Source: MB1-2 sp046566065 (GTDB lineage Bacteria; Actinomycetota; CADDZG01; WHSQ01). Taken from it: DNA of 23,053 nucleotides. Made by a program: the position numbers and the translations under genes. Where the stretch lies: the NCBI GenBank assembly GCA_046566065.1, contig JBKHXK010000034.1, forward strand, positions 1-23,053, read 5' to 3'. Positions 15,430 through 22,658 of the stretch are shown piece after piece (position 1 is the stretch's first letter; each line of letters starts with the position of its first letter). The notes beneath the pieces were generated by a model. That model saw only the letters and a list, made by a program, of their open reading frames with translations. It ran no database searches and was not told where the DNA came from.

Positions 15430-16389
15430 ATGGCTCGGCGGACAAGCACTCTCAGCATCTTCGCAGCGCTCCTGGCCCTGATCCTGGCGTTCTGGGCTCC
15501 GGCGGCACTTGCTCACCACAAAGACGACCACGCCGGCGGCAAGAGCTCGACTGCTCGTGATGGCGACGGAGACGCCGACAGCGACTCCAACACGGCTTAT
15601 ACCGAGGACAACGACACGAACGACTCCGCCCCCAACAACCAGGCGGACGAGGGCGACAACCGTCACCCGTCCGGCAAGGATCGTTCGGTGGAGAACGGCG
15701 GCTCCGGCACCCAGGGCAAGAGCGAATCCAACCCTGATGACTCCAAAGGCCCCATGCGCTACGAGGGTCAGCTCGGCGACGACAAGCCCAACGGGCCCGG
15801 TGGAACCGACCTCGAGGATCAGGACGGCAACAACGGTTGTGGCAACGATGACGACTTCGACGACGACAACAACGGCTGGTGCGGCAAGCCGGTCGAGAAG
15901 GACTCCAAGACCCCGGACAAGCCCTGCGATGCAGACGCCACCATGCCCGGCATCCAGAAGTGCGAGGAGGTCGGCGGCAAGATCATCGACAAGCCTTGCG
16001 ATGCCGACGCCACGATGCCCGGCGTCCAGAAGTGCGAGAAGCCCGACGAGGTCCAGGGCGACGTGATCGACAAGCCTTGCCCGCTCACCCCGATCATGGG
16101 CGGTGTCCTGGGTGACCTCTGCGGCGGTTTCGAGGACGAGGTTGCAGGCGAAGGCCTCGAGAAGAACCCGTCGAACCCCGACGAGGTCCTCGGCGTACGG
16201 TTCAGCGCCGCTCCTTCGGTCGCCGCGGCGGCAGTGGTTGCTCCGGCAGCGACCGCGGCAGCTCCCGAGGCGGCCGGTGCGGTCCTTCCCTTCACCGGTC
16301 CTGCGGATCTGCTTCCGTTCGTAGCGATCGCTCTGATGCTGATCGGCATCGGTGCCCTGAGCCTGAGGGGTCGTACCAACAACGCCTAA
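15430..16389 (+). CDS. Secreted acidic protein with LPFTG sortase anchor
   Basis: The 319-residue surface protein begins with a Sec signal peptide (MARRTSTLSIFAALLALILA..., cleavage after ALA near residue 28). A long Asp/Asn/Gly/Lys-rich low-complexity region (about 30-150) follows; its DDDFDDDNNGW and NDTNDS runs suggest calcium binding or a flexible stalk. Next is a cysteine-containing repeat region (about 161-235) and an Ala/Pro/Val linker. The end is a textbook sorting signal: LPFTG at 286-290, a hydrophobic span, and RGR near the terminus. A sortase would cleave between T and G and link it to the cell wall; no sortase gene is in the window. GGGGAGG at 15414-15420 precedes ATG 15430. No enzymatic domain is seen. 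A strong terminator follows. Confidence 0.85.
   Translation: MARRTSTLSIFAALLALILAFWAPAALAHHKDDHAGGKSSTARDGDGDADSDSNTAYTEDNDTNDSAPNNQADEGDNRHPSGKDRSVENGGSGTQGKSESNPDDSKGPMRYEGQLGDDKPNGPGGTDLEDQDGNNGCGNDDDFDDDNNGWCGKPVEKDSKTPDKPCDADATMPGIQKCEEVGGKIIDKPCDADATMPGVQKCEKPDEVQGDVIDKPCPLTPIMGGVLGDLCGGFEDEVAGEGLEKNPSNPDEVLGVRFSAAPSVAAAAVVAPAATAAAPEAAGAVLPFTGPADLLPFVAIALMLIGIGALSLRGRTNNA
15913..16080 (+). repeat. Internal repeats DKPCDADATMPG(I/V)QKCE in the LPFTG protein
   Basis: Two near-identical units (DKPCDADATMPGIQKCE and DKPCDADATMPGVQKCE) occur in tandem about 24 residues apart, and a third, degenerate unit starts DKPC and ends LGDLC. Each has two cysteines. The nucleotide copies differ at several synonymous positions, so the duplication is not recent. 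Confidence 0.8.
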
Positions 16390-16404
16390 GCAACCAGCGA
16401 TCAG

Positions 16405-16437
16405 AAAAGAGGGGGCCGGGAGACCGGCCCCCTCTTC
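16405..16437 (+). terminator. Strong terminator after the LPFTG gene
   Basis: AGAGGGGGCCGG (16408-16419) and CCGGCCCCCTCT (16424-16435) form a perfect 12-bp stem with a GAGA tetraloop, flanked by AAAA upstream and TT downstream. Confidence 0.85.
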
Positions 16438-16452
16438 GCGTCCGGCTCCCTT

Positions 16453-16458
16453 TACCCT
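16453..16458 (+). promoter_or_regulatory. -10 box (TACCCT) of the beta-propeller gene
   Basis: TACCCT fits TANNNT and lies 6 nt before ATG 16465, just after the preceding terminator; this implies a leaderless transcript. Confidence 0.5.
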
Positions 16459-16464
16459 CGGCGC

Positions 16465-17451
16465 ATGTCCCCGCGCCGGTCGATCCAGATGTTCGGACGA
16501 AGCGTCCCCTTGTGGGCGCTAGCCCTGGTCGTGGCGGCGATCGCCGGCGGCGTCTTAGTGCTCTCGTTGACGGGCGACGCCAAGCCCCGGCTCGAGATGA
16601 CGGTCGAGACCTTCGAGGTCGGAGACTCTCCTCAGGATCTCGACGTCTTCGATTCGGTCGTTTGGGTCGTGAACGGGGGAGACCAGACCGCGCAGCGGAT
16701 CTCGACGATCCCGATGGAGACCGAACCCGACCGGCCGGTGCGTCTAGGCACCCTGCCCGGCCAGGTAGCGATCGCAGACGACGCCATCTGGATCGGCGCG
16801 ATCGAGGGAGACGAGATCACCCGCATCGGGCCGGACGGGCCCCGTTCGGTCCGGGTCGGGCGCACGCCGCAATCGGTGACCGTGGGGCCGGATGCGATCT
16901 GGGTGGCGAGCTTCGACGACGGCTCGCTCTGGAGGATCTCACCCGAAGGCCAGCCGGCCCCCGAAGAGTTCCCCCTCGAAGGAGCGTTCCCGTCCGCCCT
17001 CGCCACCGGGTTCGGAAGCGTGTGGATCACCGACGTGGTCTCGAACAACGTGCTCCGGGTCGATGAAGCCACGGGAGAGGTCACCGACGAGATCCCGGTC
17101 GGCGACAGCCCCACCGCGATCGCCGTCGGCGAGGGTGGCGTGTGGGTTGCCAACTACAACGACGCCACCGTCACGCACATCGATCCCGAGACGAACAGTG
17201 TGGTCGGGCAAGCGATCATCGTCGGAGCGCGCCCCGGCGGGATCGCAACCGGCGACGGCTCGGTGTGGGTGACGCGTCCCGAGAGCGATTCTGTGATCCG
17301 CATCGACCCGCTCGAGAACGAGTGGACGGGAGAGGTCTTCGGTGTGGGCGACGCCCCGCAAGGGATCGCGGTCGGCGCGGGGAGCGTCTGGACCGCCGAT
17401 CAGGGCAGCGACACCGTTACGCGTCTCACGCCGAAGGAGCAACAGGATTGA
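16465..17451 (+). CDS. Membrane-anchored seven-repeat beta-propeller protein (YVTN/NHL/Vgb-like)
   Basis: The 328-residue protein has one N-terminal membrane anchor (about residues 15-36, VPLWALALVVAAIAGGVLVLSL) and then seven repeats of roughly 40 residues with the pattern VGxxPxxIAVGxGSVWVANxxDxTVxRIDP. Seven units imply a seven-bladed propeller facing the outside. Similar repeats occur in virginiamycin B lyase-like and YVTN proteins, but no catalytic residues of Vgb can be assigned, so binding or scaffolding is more likely than lyase activity. It is transcribed from its own TACCCT box after a strong terminator. Only 21 nt separate it from prfB, which has its own -10 box. Confidence 0.8.
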   Translation: MSPRRSIQMFGRSVPLWALALVVAAIAGGVLVLSLTGDAKPRLEMTVETFEVGDSPQDLDVFDSVVWVVNGGDQTAQRISTIPMETEPDRPVRLGTLPGQVAIADDAIWIGAIEGDEITRIGPDGPRSVRVGRTPQSVTVGPDAIWVASFDDGSLWRISPEGQPAPEEFPLEGAFPSALATGFGSVWITDVVSNNVLRVDEATGEVTDEIPVGDSPTAIAVGEGGVWVANYNDATVTHIDPETNSVVGQAIIVGARPGGIATGDGSVWVTRPESDSVIRIDPLENEWTGEVFGVGDAPQGIAVGAGSVWTADQGSDTVTRLTPKEQQD

Positions 17452-17459
17452 GCTGCATT

Positions 17460-17465
17460 TAGGCT
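17460..17465 (+). promoter_or_regulatory. -10 box (TAGGCT) of prfB
   Basis: TAGGCT fits TANNNT and is followed by 7 nt and then ATG 17473. The box overlaps the end of the short gap after the beta-propeller gene. Confidence 0.5.
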
Positions 17466-17472
17466 CGTGTCC

Positions 17473-18601
17473 ATGGACGATCTGACACCGCGCATAGAGG
17501 CCGTCGAGGCGAGCTTCTCTCACGTCAAGGAGTACCTTTGACATCGATCGGAAGCGCGTCCGTCTAGACGAGCTGAAGTCCGCGTCCGCGGCCCCCGGGT
17601 TCTGGGACGATCCTCCCGCTGCACAGAAGGTGATGGCCGAGCTCTCGCGCCTCTCCGAGGACGTCACTGCGCACGATCGGATGGAGCAGCGGATCTCCGA
17701 CGTGAAGGTCCTGTGGGAGCTCGCCACCGGTGAATCCGACGAAGCCACCGCCGCAGAAGCCGCCAAGGAGCTCGCTGCGGTGGAGAGTGACCTCGGTGCG
17801 CTCGAAGTCAGCGCGCTGCTCTCCGGGGAGTTCGACGACAACCCCGCGATCCTCGAGGTCCACGCCGGAGAGGGCGGGACCGACTCGCAGGACTGGGCCG
17901 AGATGCTGCTTCGCATGTACCAGCGCTGGGCCGAGCGTGAGGGTTACAAGACCGAGTTGGTCGAGGTCACCCCGGGCGAAGAGGCGGGCATCAAGGGCGC
18001 GACCCTCACGCTTGAGGGGCGCCACGCCTACGGGATGTTGGCGGCCGAACGGGGCGTCCACCGGCTCGTGCGGATCTCTCCCTTTGACTCTGCGAAGCGA
18101 CGGCACACCTCTTTCGCGTCCGTGGACGTGACGCCGGAGGTCGAGGAGGACGTGGAGGTCGAGATCGACCCCGACGAGCTCAGGATCGACACCTACCGTT
18201 CGTCGGGGGCCGGCGGCCAGCACGTGAACGTGACCGACTCGGCCGTGCGCATCACCCACCTGCCGACGGGCATCGTCGTTTCCTGCCAGAACGAGCGATC
18301 CCAGATGCAGAACCGAGCCGTTGCGATGAGGATCTTGAAATCACGCCTCTTGCAGCGAGCCCGCGAGGAACGCGAGGCCGAGATGGATGCTCTGCGGGGC
18401 GAGAAGCGCGAGATCGGCTTCGGTTCTCAGATCCGGTCCTACGTGATGCATCCGTATCAGATGGTCAAGGATCACCGCACGGGCACCGAGAAGGGAAACG
18501 TTCAGGCCGTGCTCGACGGCGACCTCACGGAGTTCATCGAGGCGGAGTTGCGGCGCAAAGCCGGCGCGAACCCGGACGAGCCGGACGCAGGTCAGGGCTA
18601 A
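17473..18601 (+). CDS. prfB: Peptide chain release factor 2, with +1 programmed frameshift
   Basis: RF2 ends translation at UGA and UAA. The gene is in two frames: codons 1-22 from ATG 17473 end at an in-frame TGA (17539-17541), and the rest continues from 17540 after skipping one base, giving about 375 residues. The continuous frame after the shift carries the stop-codon-reading tripeptide SPF (202-204, HRLVRISPFDS) and the peptidyl-tRNA hydrolysis motif GGQ (247-249, SSGAGGQHVN). Domain 1 is helical and acidic, as in other RF2s. RF2 recognises the internal TGA, so low RF2 favours the shift; this is the classic autoregulation. It is followed 20 nt later by the R2lox-like gene on the same strand. 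Confidence 0.96.
17527..17542 (+). promoter_or_regulatory. RF2 +1 frameshift site
   Basis: AAGGAG (17527-17532), spacer TAC, slippery CTT (17536-17538), stop TGA and a following C reproduce the Escherichia coli prfB signal, with the Shine-Dalgarno-like element three bases before CTT. Peptidyl-tRNA-Leu slips from CTT to TTT, and reading resumes at GAC (17540). Confidence 0.95.
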
Positions 18602-18621
18602 CCCGGCCGAAGGGTGTGATG

Positions 18622-19704
18622 ATGTCGATCATGAACGAACAAGCGCCGGAGGTCGTCCAGCGCGTCGAGCGAGCAACCCTCCCGGAGATGCGCCACGTCG
18701 ACATCGACGACGTGTACCAGCAGATGGATTGGTTGCTGAAGTCGCGTGCGACCCCGATGGATCTGTACCACCGCTGGGAGAAGCAGAACTGGAGCACGCA
18801 GGACCTGGACTTCTCGGAGGACGTCGTGCAGTGGAAGACGCTGAACGACGCCATGCCGGGTTTCCGGATCGAGCTGCAGCGGACCTTCACACTGTTCTTC
18901 GTCGGCGAGCAAGCGGTAACCGACACGCTCTCGCCGTTGGTCCATTCGGCCCCCGATGAACCGTCCCGCATCTTCCTCTCGACCCAGCTCGTCGACGAAG
19001 CGAGACACACGGTCTTCTTCTCTCGCTTCTTCGAAGAGGTCGTGGGCATCCAGGGAGGCCTGAGCGCGGCCTTGGAGCAGCTGCGAGACCGGGTGGTCGG
19101 CGGCTTTCGGACGATCTTCGACCACGACCTCGTGGATGCCACCGAGGCCGTGCGGATGAACCCCCACGATTACGGGGCCTGGGTCCAGGGCATCACGATC
19201 TATCACCTGATAGTGGAGGGGATGCTCGCTCTCACCGGGCAGAAGTTCCTCCTGGGCATCATCCGGGAGCTGGGGATCATGCCCGGCTTCTACGCGGGCT
19301 TCACCGCCGTGGCCCGAGACGAGTCACGTCACGTCAACTTCGGGGTCCGGGCCCTGATGGAGGCAGGCATCCGGGACCCCGGGCTCCGGGACCGGATGGA
19401 GGAGACGATCTTCGGAGTCCTGGAGTCCGCCTGCCGGATCGTCGCCGCCCCGGATCGTCGGTTCGCCATCAGGCCGGAGGAAACCCCTCCCAACCTGCAT
19501 ATCAACCCCTACAAGGTCCGGGATTTCTCGCTCGACTCGCTGACCAAGCGCTTGAGGGTGGCCGGGCTCCCGGAGGAGACCTGCAAGGAGGTCTGGGACA
19601 GGGGCAAGAGCTACTACGACGCCGCCTGGGCCGAGTACGAAGAGATCCACTCCGAGGAGCACCCCAGGCGCTTCTTCGACCGTTTGGCCACCGCCGGAGG
19701 CTGA
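18622..19704 (+). CDS. R2lox-like ferritin-fold Mn/Fe oxidase (ribonucleotide reductase R2-related)
   Basis: The 360-residue helical protein has the carboxylate/histidine set of the R2 superfamily: E96, E126-x2-H129 (DEARH), E199 and E234-x2-H237 (DESRH). V99 (E96+3) and Y194 (E199-5) occupy the spacings of the Val-Tyr ether crosslink described for Mycobacterium tuberculosis and Geobacillus R2lox. This favours an R2-like ligand-binding oxidase over a true nucleotide-reductase subunit, and no R1 gene is nearby. R2lox proteins hold a Mn/Fe cofactor and a fatty-acid-like ligand; the physiological substrate is unknown. Several start codons are clustered (GTG 18616, ATG 18619, 18622); ATG 18622 has the best spacing to AAGGG. 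It follows prfB by 20 nt and may share its transcript. Confidence 0.8.
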   Translation: MSIMNEQAPEVVQRVERATLPEMRHVDIDDVYQQMDWLLKSRATPMDLYHRWEKQNWSTQDLDFSEDVVQWKTLNDAMPGFRIELQRTFTLFFVGEQAVTDTLSPLVHSAPDEPSRIFLSTQLVDEARHTVFFSRFFEEVVGIQGGLSAALEQLRDRVVGGFRTIFDHDLVDATEAVRMNPHDYGAWVQGITIYHLIVEGMLALTGQKFLLGIIRELGIMPGFYAGFTAVARDESRHVNFGVRALMEAGIRDPGLRDRMEETIFGVLESACRIVAAPDRRFAIRPEETPPNLHINPYKVRDFSLDSLTKRLRVAGLPEETCKEVWDRGKSYYDAAWAEYEEIHSEEHPRRFFDRLATAGG

Positions 19705-19712
19705 GCGTTCGC

Positions 19713-19718
19713 TACCCT
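19713..19718 (+). promoter_or_regulatory. Possible -10 box (TACCCT) of ftsE
   Basis: TACCCT lies 11 nt before ATG 19730; AGAGGG between them could serve as a weak Shine-Dalgarno site instead. Confidence 0.35.
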
Positions 19719-19729
19719 AGAGGGCATAG

Positions 19730-20416
19730 ATGATCAGAACAGTCGACGTGATCAAGGACTACAACACGGGCAACCGCGCCCTGGACGGCCTCTCGATCGA
19801 CATCGAGAAGGGCGAGTTCGTCTTCGTCGTGGGCCCCTCGGGCTCCGGTAAGTCCACCTTCATCAAGCTTCTGACGAAGGAGGAGGAGCCGACCTCGGGC
19901 GACATCTTCGTGGCCGGGAAGAACCTGGCGACCTTGCCTCGCTGGCGGGTGCCGTACCTGCGCCGCAACGTGGGCTGCGTCTTCCAGAATTTCAAGCTGC
20001 TCCCGAACAAGACCGTCTTCGAGAACGTGGCTTTCGGGCTCGAGGTCATCAACCGGCCTCGCTCGGTGATCAACAAGCAGGTCCCTCAGATCCTCGAGTT
20101 GGTCGGGCTGGGCGAGAAGCTCGACCGCTTCCCCGACGAGCTCTCGGGGGGCGAGCAACAGCGCGTGTCCATCGCCCGCGCCTTCGTCAACCGGCCGTTG
20201 ATCCTCCTGGCCGACGAGCCGACCGGGAACCTGGACCCGGCCACCTCGGTCGGGATCATGCGTCTCTTGGATCGGATCAATAGAACGGGAACCACGGTAG
20301 TTATGGCGACCCATGACCACGCGATCGTCGACTCGATGCGTCGTCGCGTGATCGAGCTCGAGGCGGGCCGCGTGGTCCGCGACCAGACGAGAGGGATCTA
20401 CGGGGTCGGCAGTTGA
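19730..20416 (+). CDS. ftsE: Cell-division ABC transporter ATPase FtsE
   Basis: The 228-residue ABC ATPase shows Walker A GPSGSGKST (35-43), the Q-loop in CVFQNFKLLP, the signature LSGGEQQRVSIARA (138-151), Walker B LILLADEPTGNLD and a switch histidine in ATHDH. The YNTGNRALDGLSIDIEKGEFVF opening is typical of FtsE. With FtsX it does not transport a substrate; ATP hydrolysis activates periplasmic or extracellular peptidoglycan hydrolases during septation. Its TGA shares a base with the ATG of ftsX (TGATG), so the two are co-translated. The M23 endopeptidase gene downstream is the expected partner. Confidence 0.95.
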   Translation: MIRTVDVIKDYNTGNRALDGLSIDIEKGEFVFVVGPSGSGKSTFIKLLTKEEEPTSGDIFVAGKNLATLPRWRVPYLRRNVGCVFQNFKLLPNKTVFENVAFGLEVINRPRSVINKQVPQILELVGLGEKLDRFPDELSGGEQQRVSIARAFVNRPLILLADEPTGNLDPATSVGIMRLLDRINRTGTTVVMATHDHAIVDSMRRRVIELEAGRVVRDQTRGIYGVGS

Positions 20417-21297
20417 TGCGGGTCGGATATTTCGTTTCGGAGACCGTCACCAACCTTCGCCGCAACTTCTTGATGACGGTCGCAGCAATCTCGACCGTGG
20501 CCATCTCCTTGCTGTTGCTCGGCGGCACGCAGATCCTCGGGCTGATCGTCAACAACGTGACGCTCAACTGGGAAGCGAAGGTCGAGATCTCGACCTATCT
20601 GCGTGACGACGCGACCCAGAACGAGATCAGCGCCCTCGAAGAGCAGATATCGCAGATGCCGGAGGTGCAGGACGTCACCTACGTTTCCAAAGACCAGGCC
20701 TTCGAAGAGTTCAAAGAGATGTACGAGACGCAGCCCGAGTTCTACGAGAACCTGCCGGAGGATGCGCTTCCTGCTTCGTTGCGCATCAAGCTCGACAACG
20801 CCGACGACACCGAGAGCGTGGCGGCGGCCATCGAGGGAGCGCCCGGTGTCAAAGACGTTCGCTTCGGTGGAGAGATCATCAAGCGGTTGCTGCGCGTGAA
20901 CTCGCTGTTGCGAACGATCACTCTGGTGATGTCGGTCATCTTGATGATCGCCGCCGCCGCTCTGATCGCGAACACGATCCGTTTGGCGATCTACGCCCGA
21001 CGGGACGAGATCGGGATCATGAAGCTCGTCGGCGCCACCAACTGGTTCATCCGCATCCCCTTCATGCTCGAGGGGGTCTTCGCCGCGTTGATGGGGGCCG
21101 TGGCCGCGGGAGCGGTGATCCTGCTCGCCAACACCCTGCTCTTCTCCCGGATCGGGGAGACGCTGACCTTCCTCGGCCCCGTCTTCAGCTTCACCTCGGC
21201 CGAGATCCTGACCGTCATGCTGGTCCTGGGCGGCGTGGGCTGCGCCGTGGGCCTCGTCGGGTCGATGATGGCGCTCCGCCGCTTCCTCGAGGTCTAA
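20416..21297 (+). CDS. ftsX: Cell-division protein FtsX
   Basis: The 293-residue membrane protein has the FtsX layout: a short cytoplasmic N-terminus (MRVGYFVSETVTNLRRNF), TM1 at about 20-44, a large extracytoplasmic domain (about 45-165; KVEISTYLRDDATQNEISALE, VTYVSKDQAFEEFKEMY), then three TM segments (about 170-195, 215-240, 262-285) forming the FtsX permease module. The extracellular domain binds and switches on a coiled-coil hydrolase when FtsE hydrolyses ATP. ATG 20416 overlaps the ftsE stop; an in-frame TTG immediately before it is a less likely start. Confidence 0.94.
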   Translation: MRVGYFVSETVTNLRRNFLMTVAAISTVAISLLLLGGTQILGLIVNNVTLNWEAKVEISTYLRDDATQNEISALEEQISQMPEVQDVTYVSKDQAFEEFKEMYETQPEFYENLPEDALPASLRIKLDNADDTESVAAAIEGAPGVKDVRFGGEIIKRLLRVNSLLRTITLVMSVILMIAAAALIANTIRLAIYARRDEIGIMKLVGATNWFIRIPFMLEGVFAALMGAVAAGAVILLANTLLFSRIGETLTFLGPVFSFTSAEILTVMLVLGGVGCAVGLVGSMMALRRFLEV

Positions 21298-21303
21298 AGC
21301 CCC

Positions 21304-21339
21304 CCTCTCCACGCGCCGAAGCTGCACGTGGGAGGCCGA
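21304..21339 (+). terminator. Weak hairpin after ftsX
   Basis: CCTCTCCACG pairs with CGTGGGAGG with one bulged base around a 13-nt loop, and TTCTTT follows. It may partly separate ftsEX from the M23 gene. Confidence 0.3.
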
Positions 21340-21356
21340 GGTTCTTTCCTGGGCTG

Positions 21357-21386
21357 TTGTTATTGGGGTCTAAAGTTAATTAGGAT
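21357..21386 (+). promoter_or_regulatory. Promoter of the M23 endopeptidase gene
   Basis: TTGTTA (21357-21362), an 18-bp spacer and TAGGAT (21381-21386) form a plausible -35/-10 pair in an A/T-rich island. The -10 box ends 7 nt before ATG 21394. Confidence 0.6.
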
Positions 21387-21393
21387 GGTTTAG

Positions 21394-22620
21394 ATGCGAT
21401 TCCTACGTGGGCTTCGCGGGCGGGAGACCACGCTCTCGGTGCTGTTGGTCTGTTTCGTGGCACTTTCCGTGCCCGCCTTCGCTCAGAGTCTCGAGCACAA
21501 GCTGGACGACGCCGCCCGTAAAGAGGAGAGGGCCCGGCGCCAGGTCGAGCGGCTCGAGGCGCGCTCGAACACCCTTTCGGGCCGGGTCCAGCAGCTCGAT
21601 GCCGAGGCGGCCCGCATCCAGAACGAGGTCAACGCTCTCGATTCCAGGCTCGACAAGCTGAACAGCGAGATCGCCGAGGTCCAAGCAGACCTGACCGCCG
21701 CCCAGCAGCGCCTCAACGTCCTCGCCGAGGAGCTGAAACGGGTGATGGGCCGCCTGGACCGTCGCACCGCTCTCTTCACCGACCGGGCGGTCGCCGCCTA
21801 CATGGCCGGGCCCACCAGTCACCTCGAAGGGCTCCTCTCGGCGACGACGTTCAACGAGGTCGTCGATCGGACCTCCTATTACGAATCTGCGCTCGACGCC
21901 GACTCCAAGATCGTCGAAGAGATCCGCCTGCTTCGGGCTGAGACCGAGATCAAGCAAGAAGAGGTCATGGAGGAGCAGGAGCGGATCGCCGCCCAGAAGA
22001 TGAAGCTCGAGGCGAACAGAGCCGAGGTCGCCCAGATCCGCCAAGAGCGTGACGCCGTCCTGCAGGCGCAACGGGCGATCATCGCGGAGAAGGAGAGCAA
22101 CCTCGCCTCCATCAACTCGAAGAAGGCTCACTACGAGCGGGTGGTGGCAGCGCTCGAGGCCGACCAGTCACGTATCACCGCCCTGCTCCAGGCCCGCAAC
22201 TCCGGAGCCTCGGTGGGCGCGCTGCCGACCGGCGGCGGACAACTGCTGTGGCCCACCGCAGGTCCGTTGACCTCTCCTTACGGCTACCGGACCCACCCGA
22301 TCTTCGGCGACAGCCGCTTGCACACGGGCATCGATATCGGCGCTCCCTACGGGGCGACCGTGATCGCGGCGGACGCGGGCGTCGTGGCTTACGTCGGCGT
22401 GATGAGCGGCTACGGCAACGTCGTGGTCGTCGACCACGGTGGCGGCTTAGCGACGACCTACAACCACCTCTCGGCGTTCTCGGTCTCGTCCGGGCAGAGC
22501 GTTGGGCGCGGGGTCCCCGTCGGCAACGTCGGTTGCAGCGGGTACTGCACCGGGCCTCACCTGCACTTCGAGGTCAGGGTCAACGGGTCGCCGGTCGACC
22601 CCATGCCGTACCTCCAGTAG
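21394..22620 (+). CDS. Secreted coiled-coil M23 endopeptidase (EnvC/RipC-like FtsEX partner)
   Basis: The 408-residue exported protein has a signal peptide (cleavage near AFA-QSL, residue 30), long heptad-rich coiled coils (about 32-125 and 175-275), and a C-terminal LytM/M23 domain (about 290-408). The metal ligands look intact: H310 and D314 in LHTGIDIG, and H389/H391 in GPHLHFEV. An active LytM domain cuts peptide crosslinks in peptidoglycan; the coiled coil is the part FtsX grips in EnvC, PcsB and RipC systems. Its location directly after ftsEX supports that partnership. Unlike EnvC it appears catalytically competent, so it may be the hydrolase itself. A cysteine pair (GCSGYC) lies near the C-terminus. 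Confidence 0.9.
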   Translation: MRFLRGLRGRETTLSVLLVCFVALSVPAFAQSLEHKLDDAARKEERARRQVERLEARSNTLSGRVQQLDAEAARIQNEVNALDSRLDKLNSEIAEVQADLTAAQQRLNVLAEELKRVMGRLDRRTALFTDRAVAAYMAGPTSHLEGLLSATTFNEVVDRTSYYESALDADSKIVEEIRLLRAETEIKQEEVMEEQERIAAQKMKLEANRAEVAQIRQERDAVLQAQRAIIAEKESNLASINSKKAHYERVVAALEADQSRITALLQARNSGASVGALPTGGGQLLWPTAGPLTSPYGYRTHPIFGDSRLHTGIDIGAPYGATVIAADAGVVAYVGVMSGYGNVVVVDHGGGLATTYNHLSAFSVSSGQSVGRGVPVGNVGCSGYCTGPHLHFEVRVNGSPVDPMPYLQ

Positions 22621-22643
22621 CCCTCCGTAGGGGCCGCAGGGCC

Positions 22644-22649
22644 TACGCT
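22644..22649 (+). promoter_or_regulatory. -10 box (TACGCT) of the S41 protease gene
   Basis: TACGCT fits TANNNT and ends 9 nt before ATG 22659. A short GTAGG/CCTAC inverted repeat (22627-22646) overlaps it and may be a terminator remnant for the M23 gene. Confidence 0.4.
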
Positions 22650-22658
22650 TAGTTCACG

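Noticed and set aside
17473..17541. prfB as a pseudogene or sequencing frameshift
   Set aside because: The shift lies exactly at the known CTT-TGA-C signal with its upstream AGGAG, and both frames match RF2.
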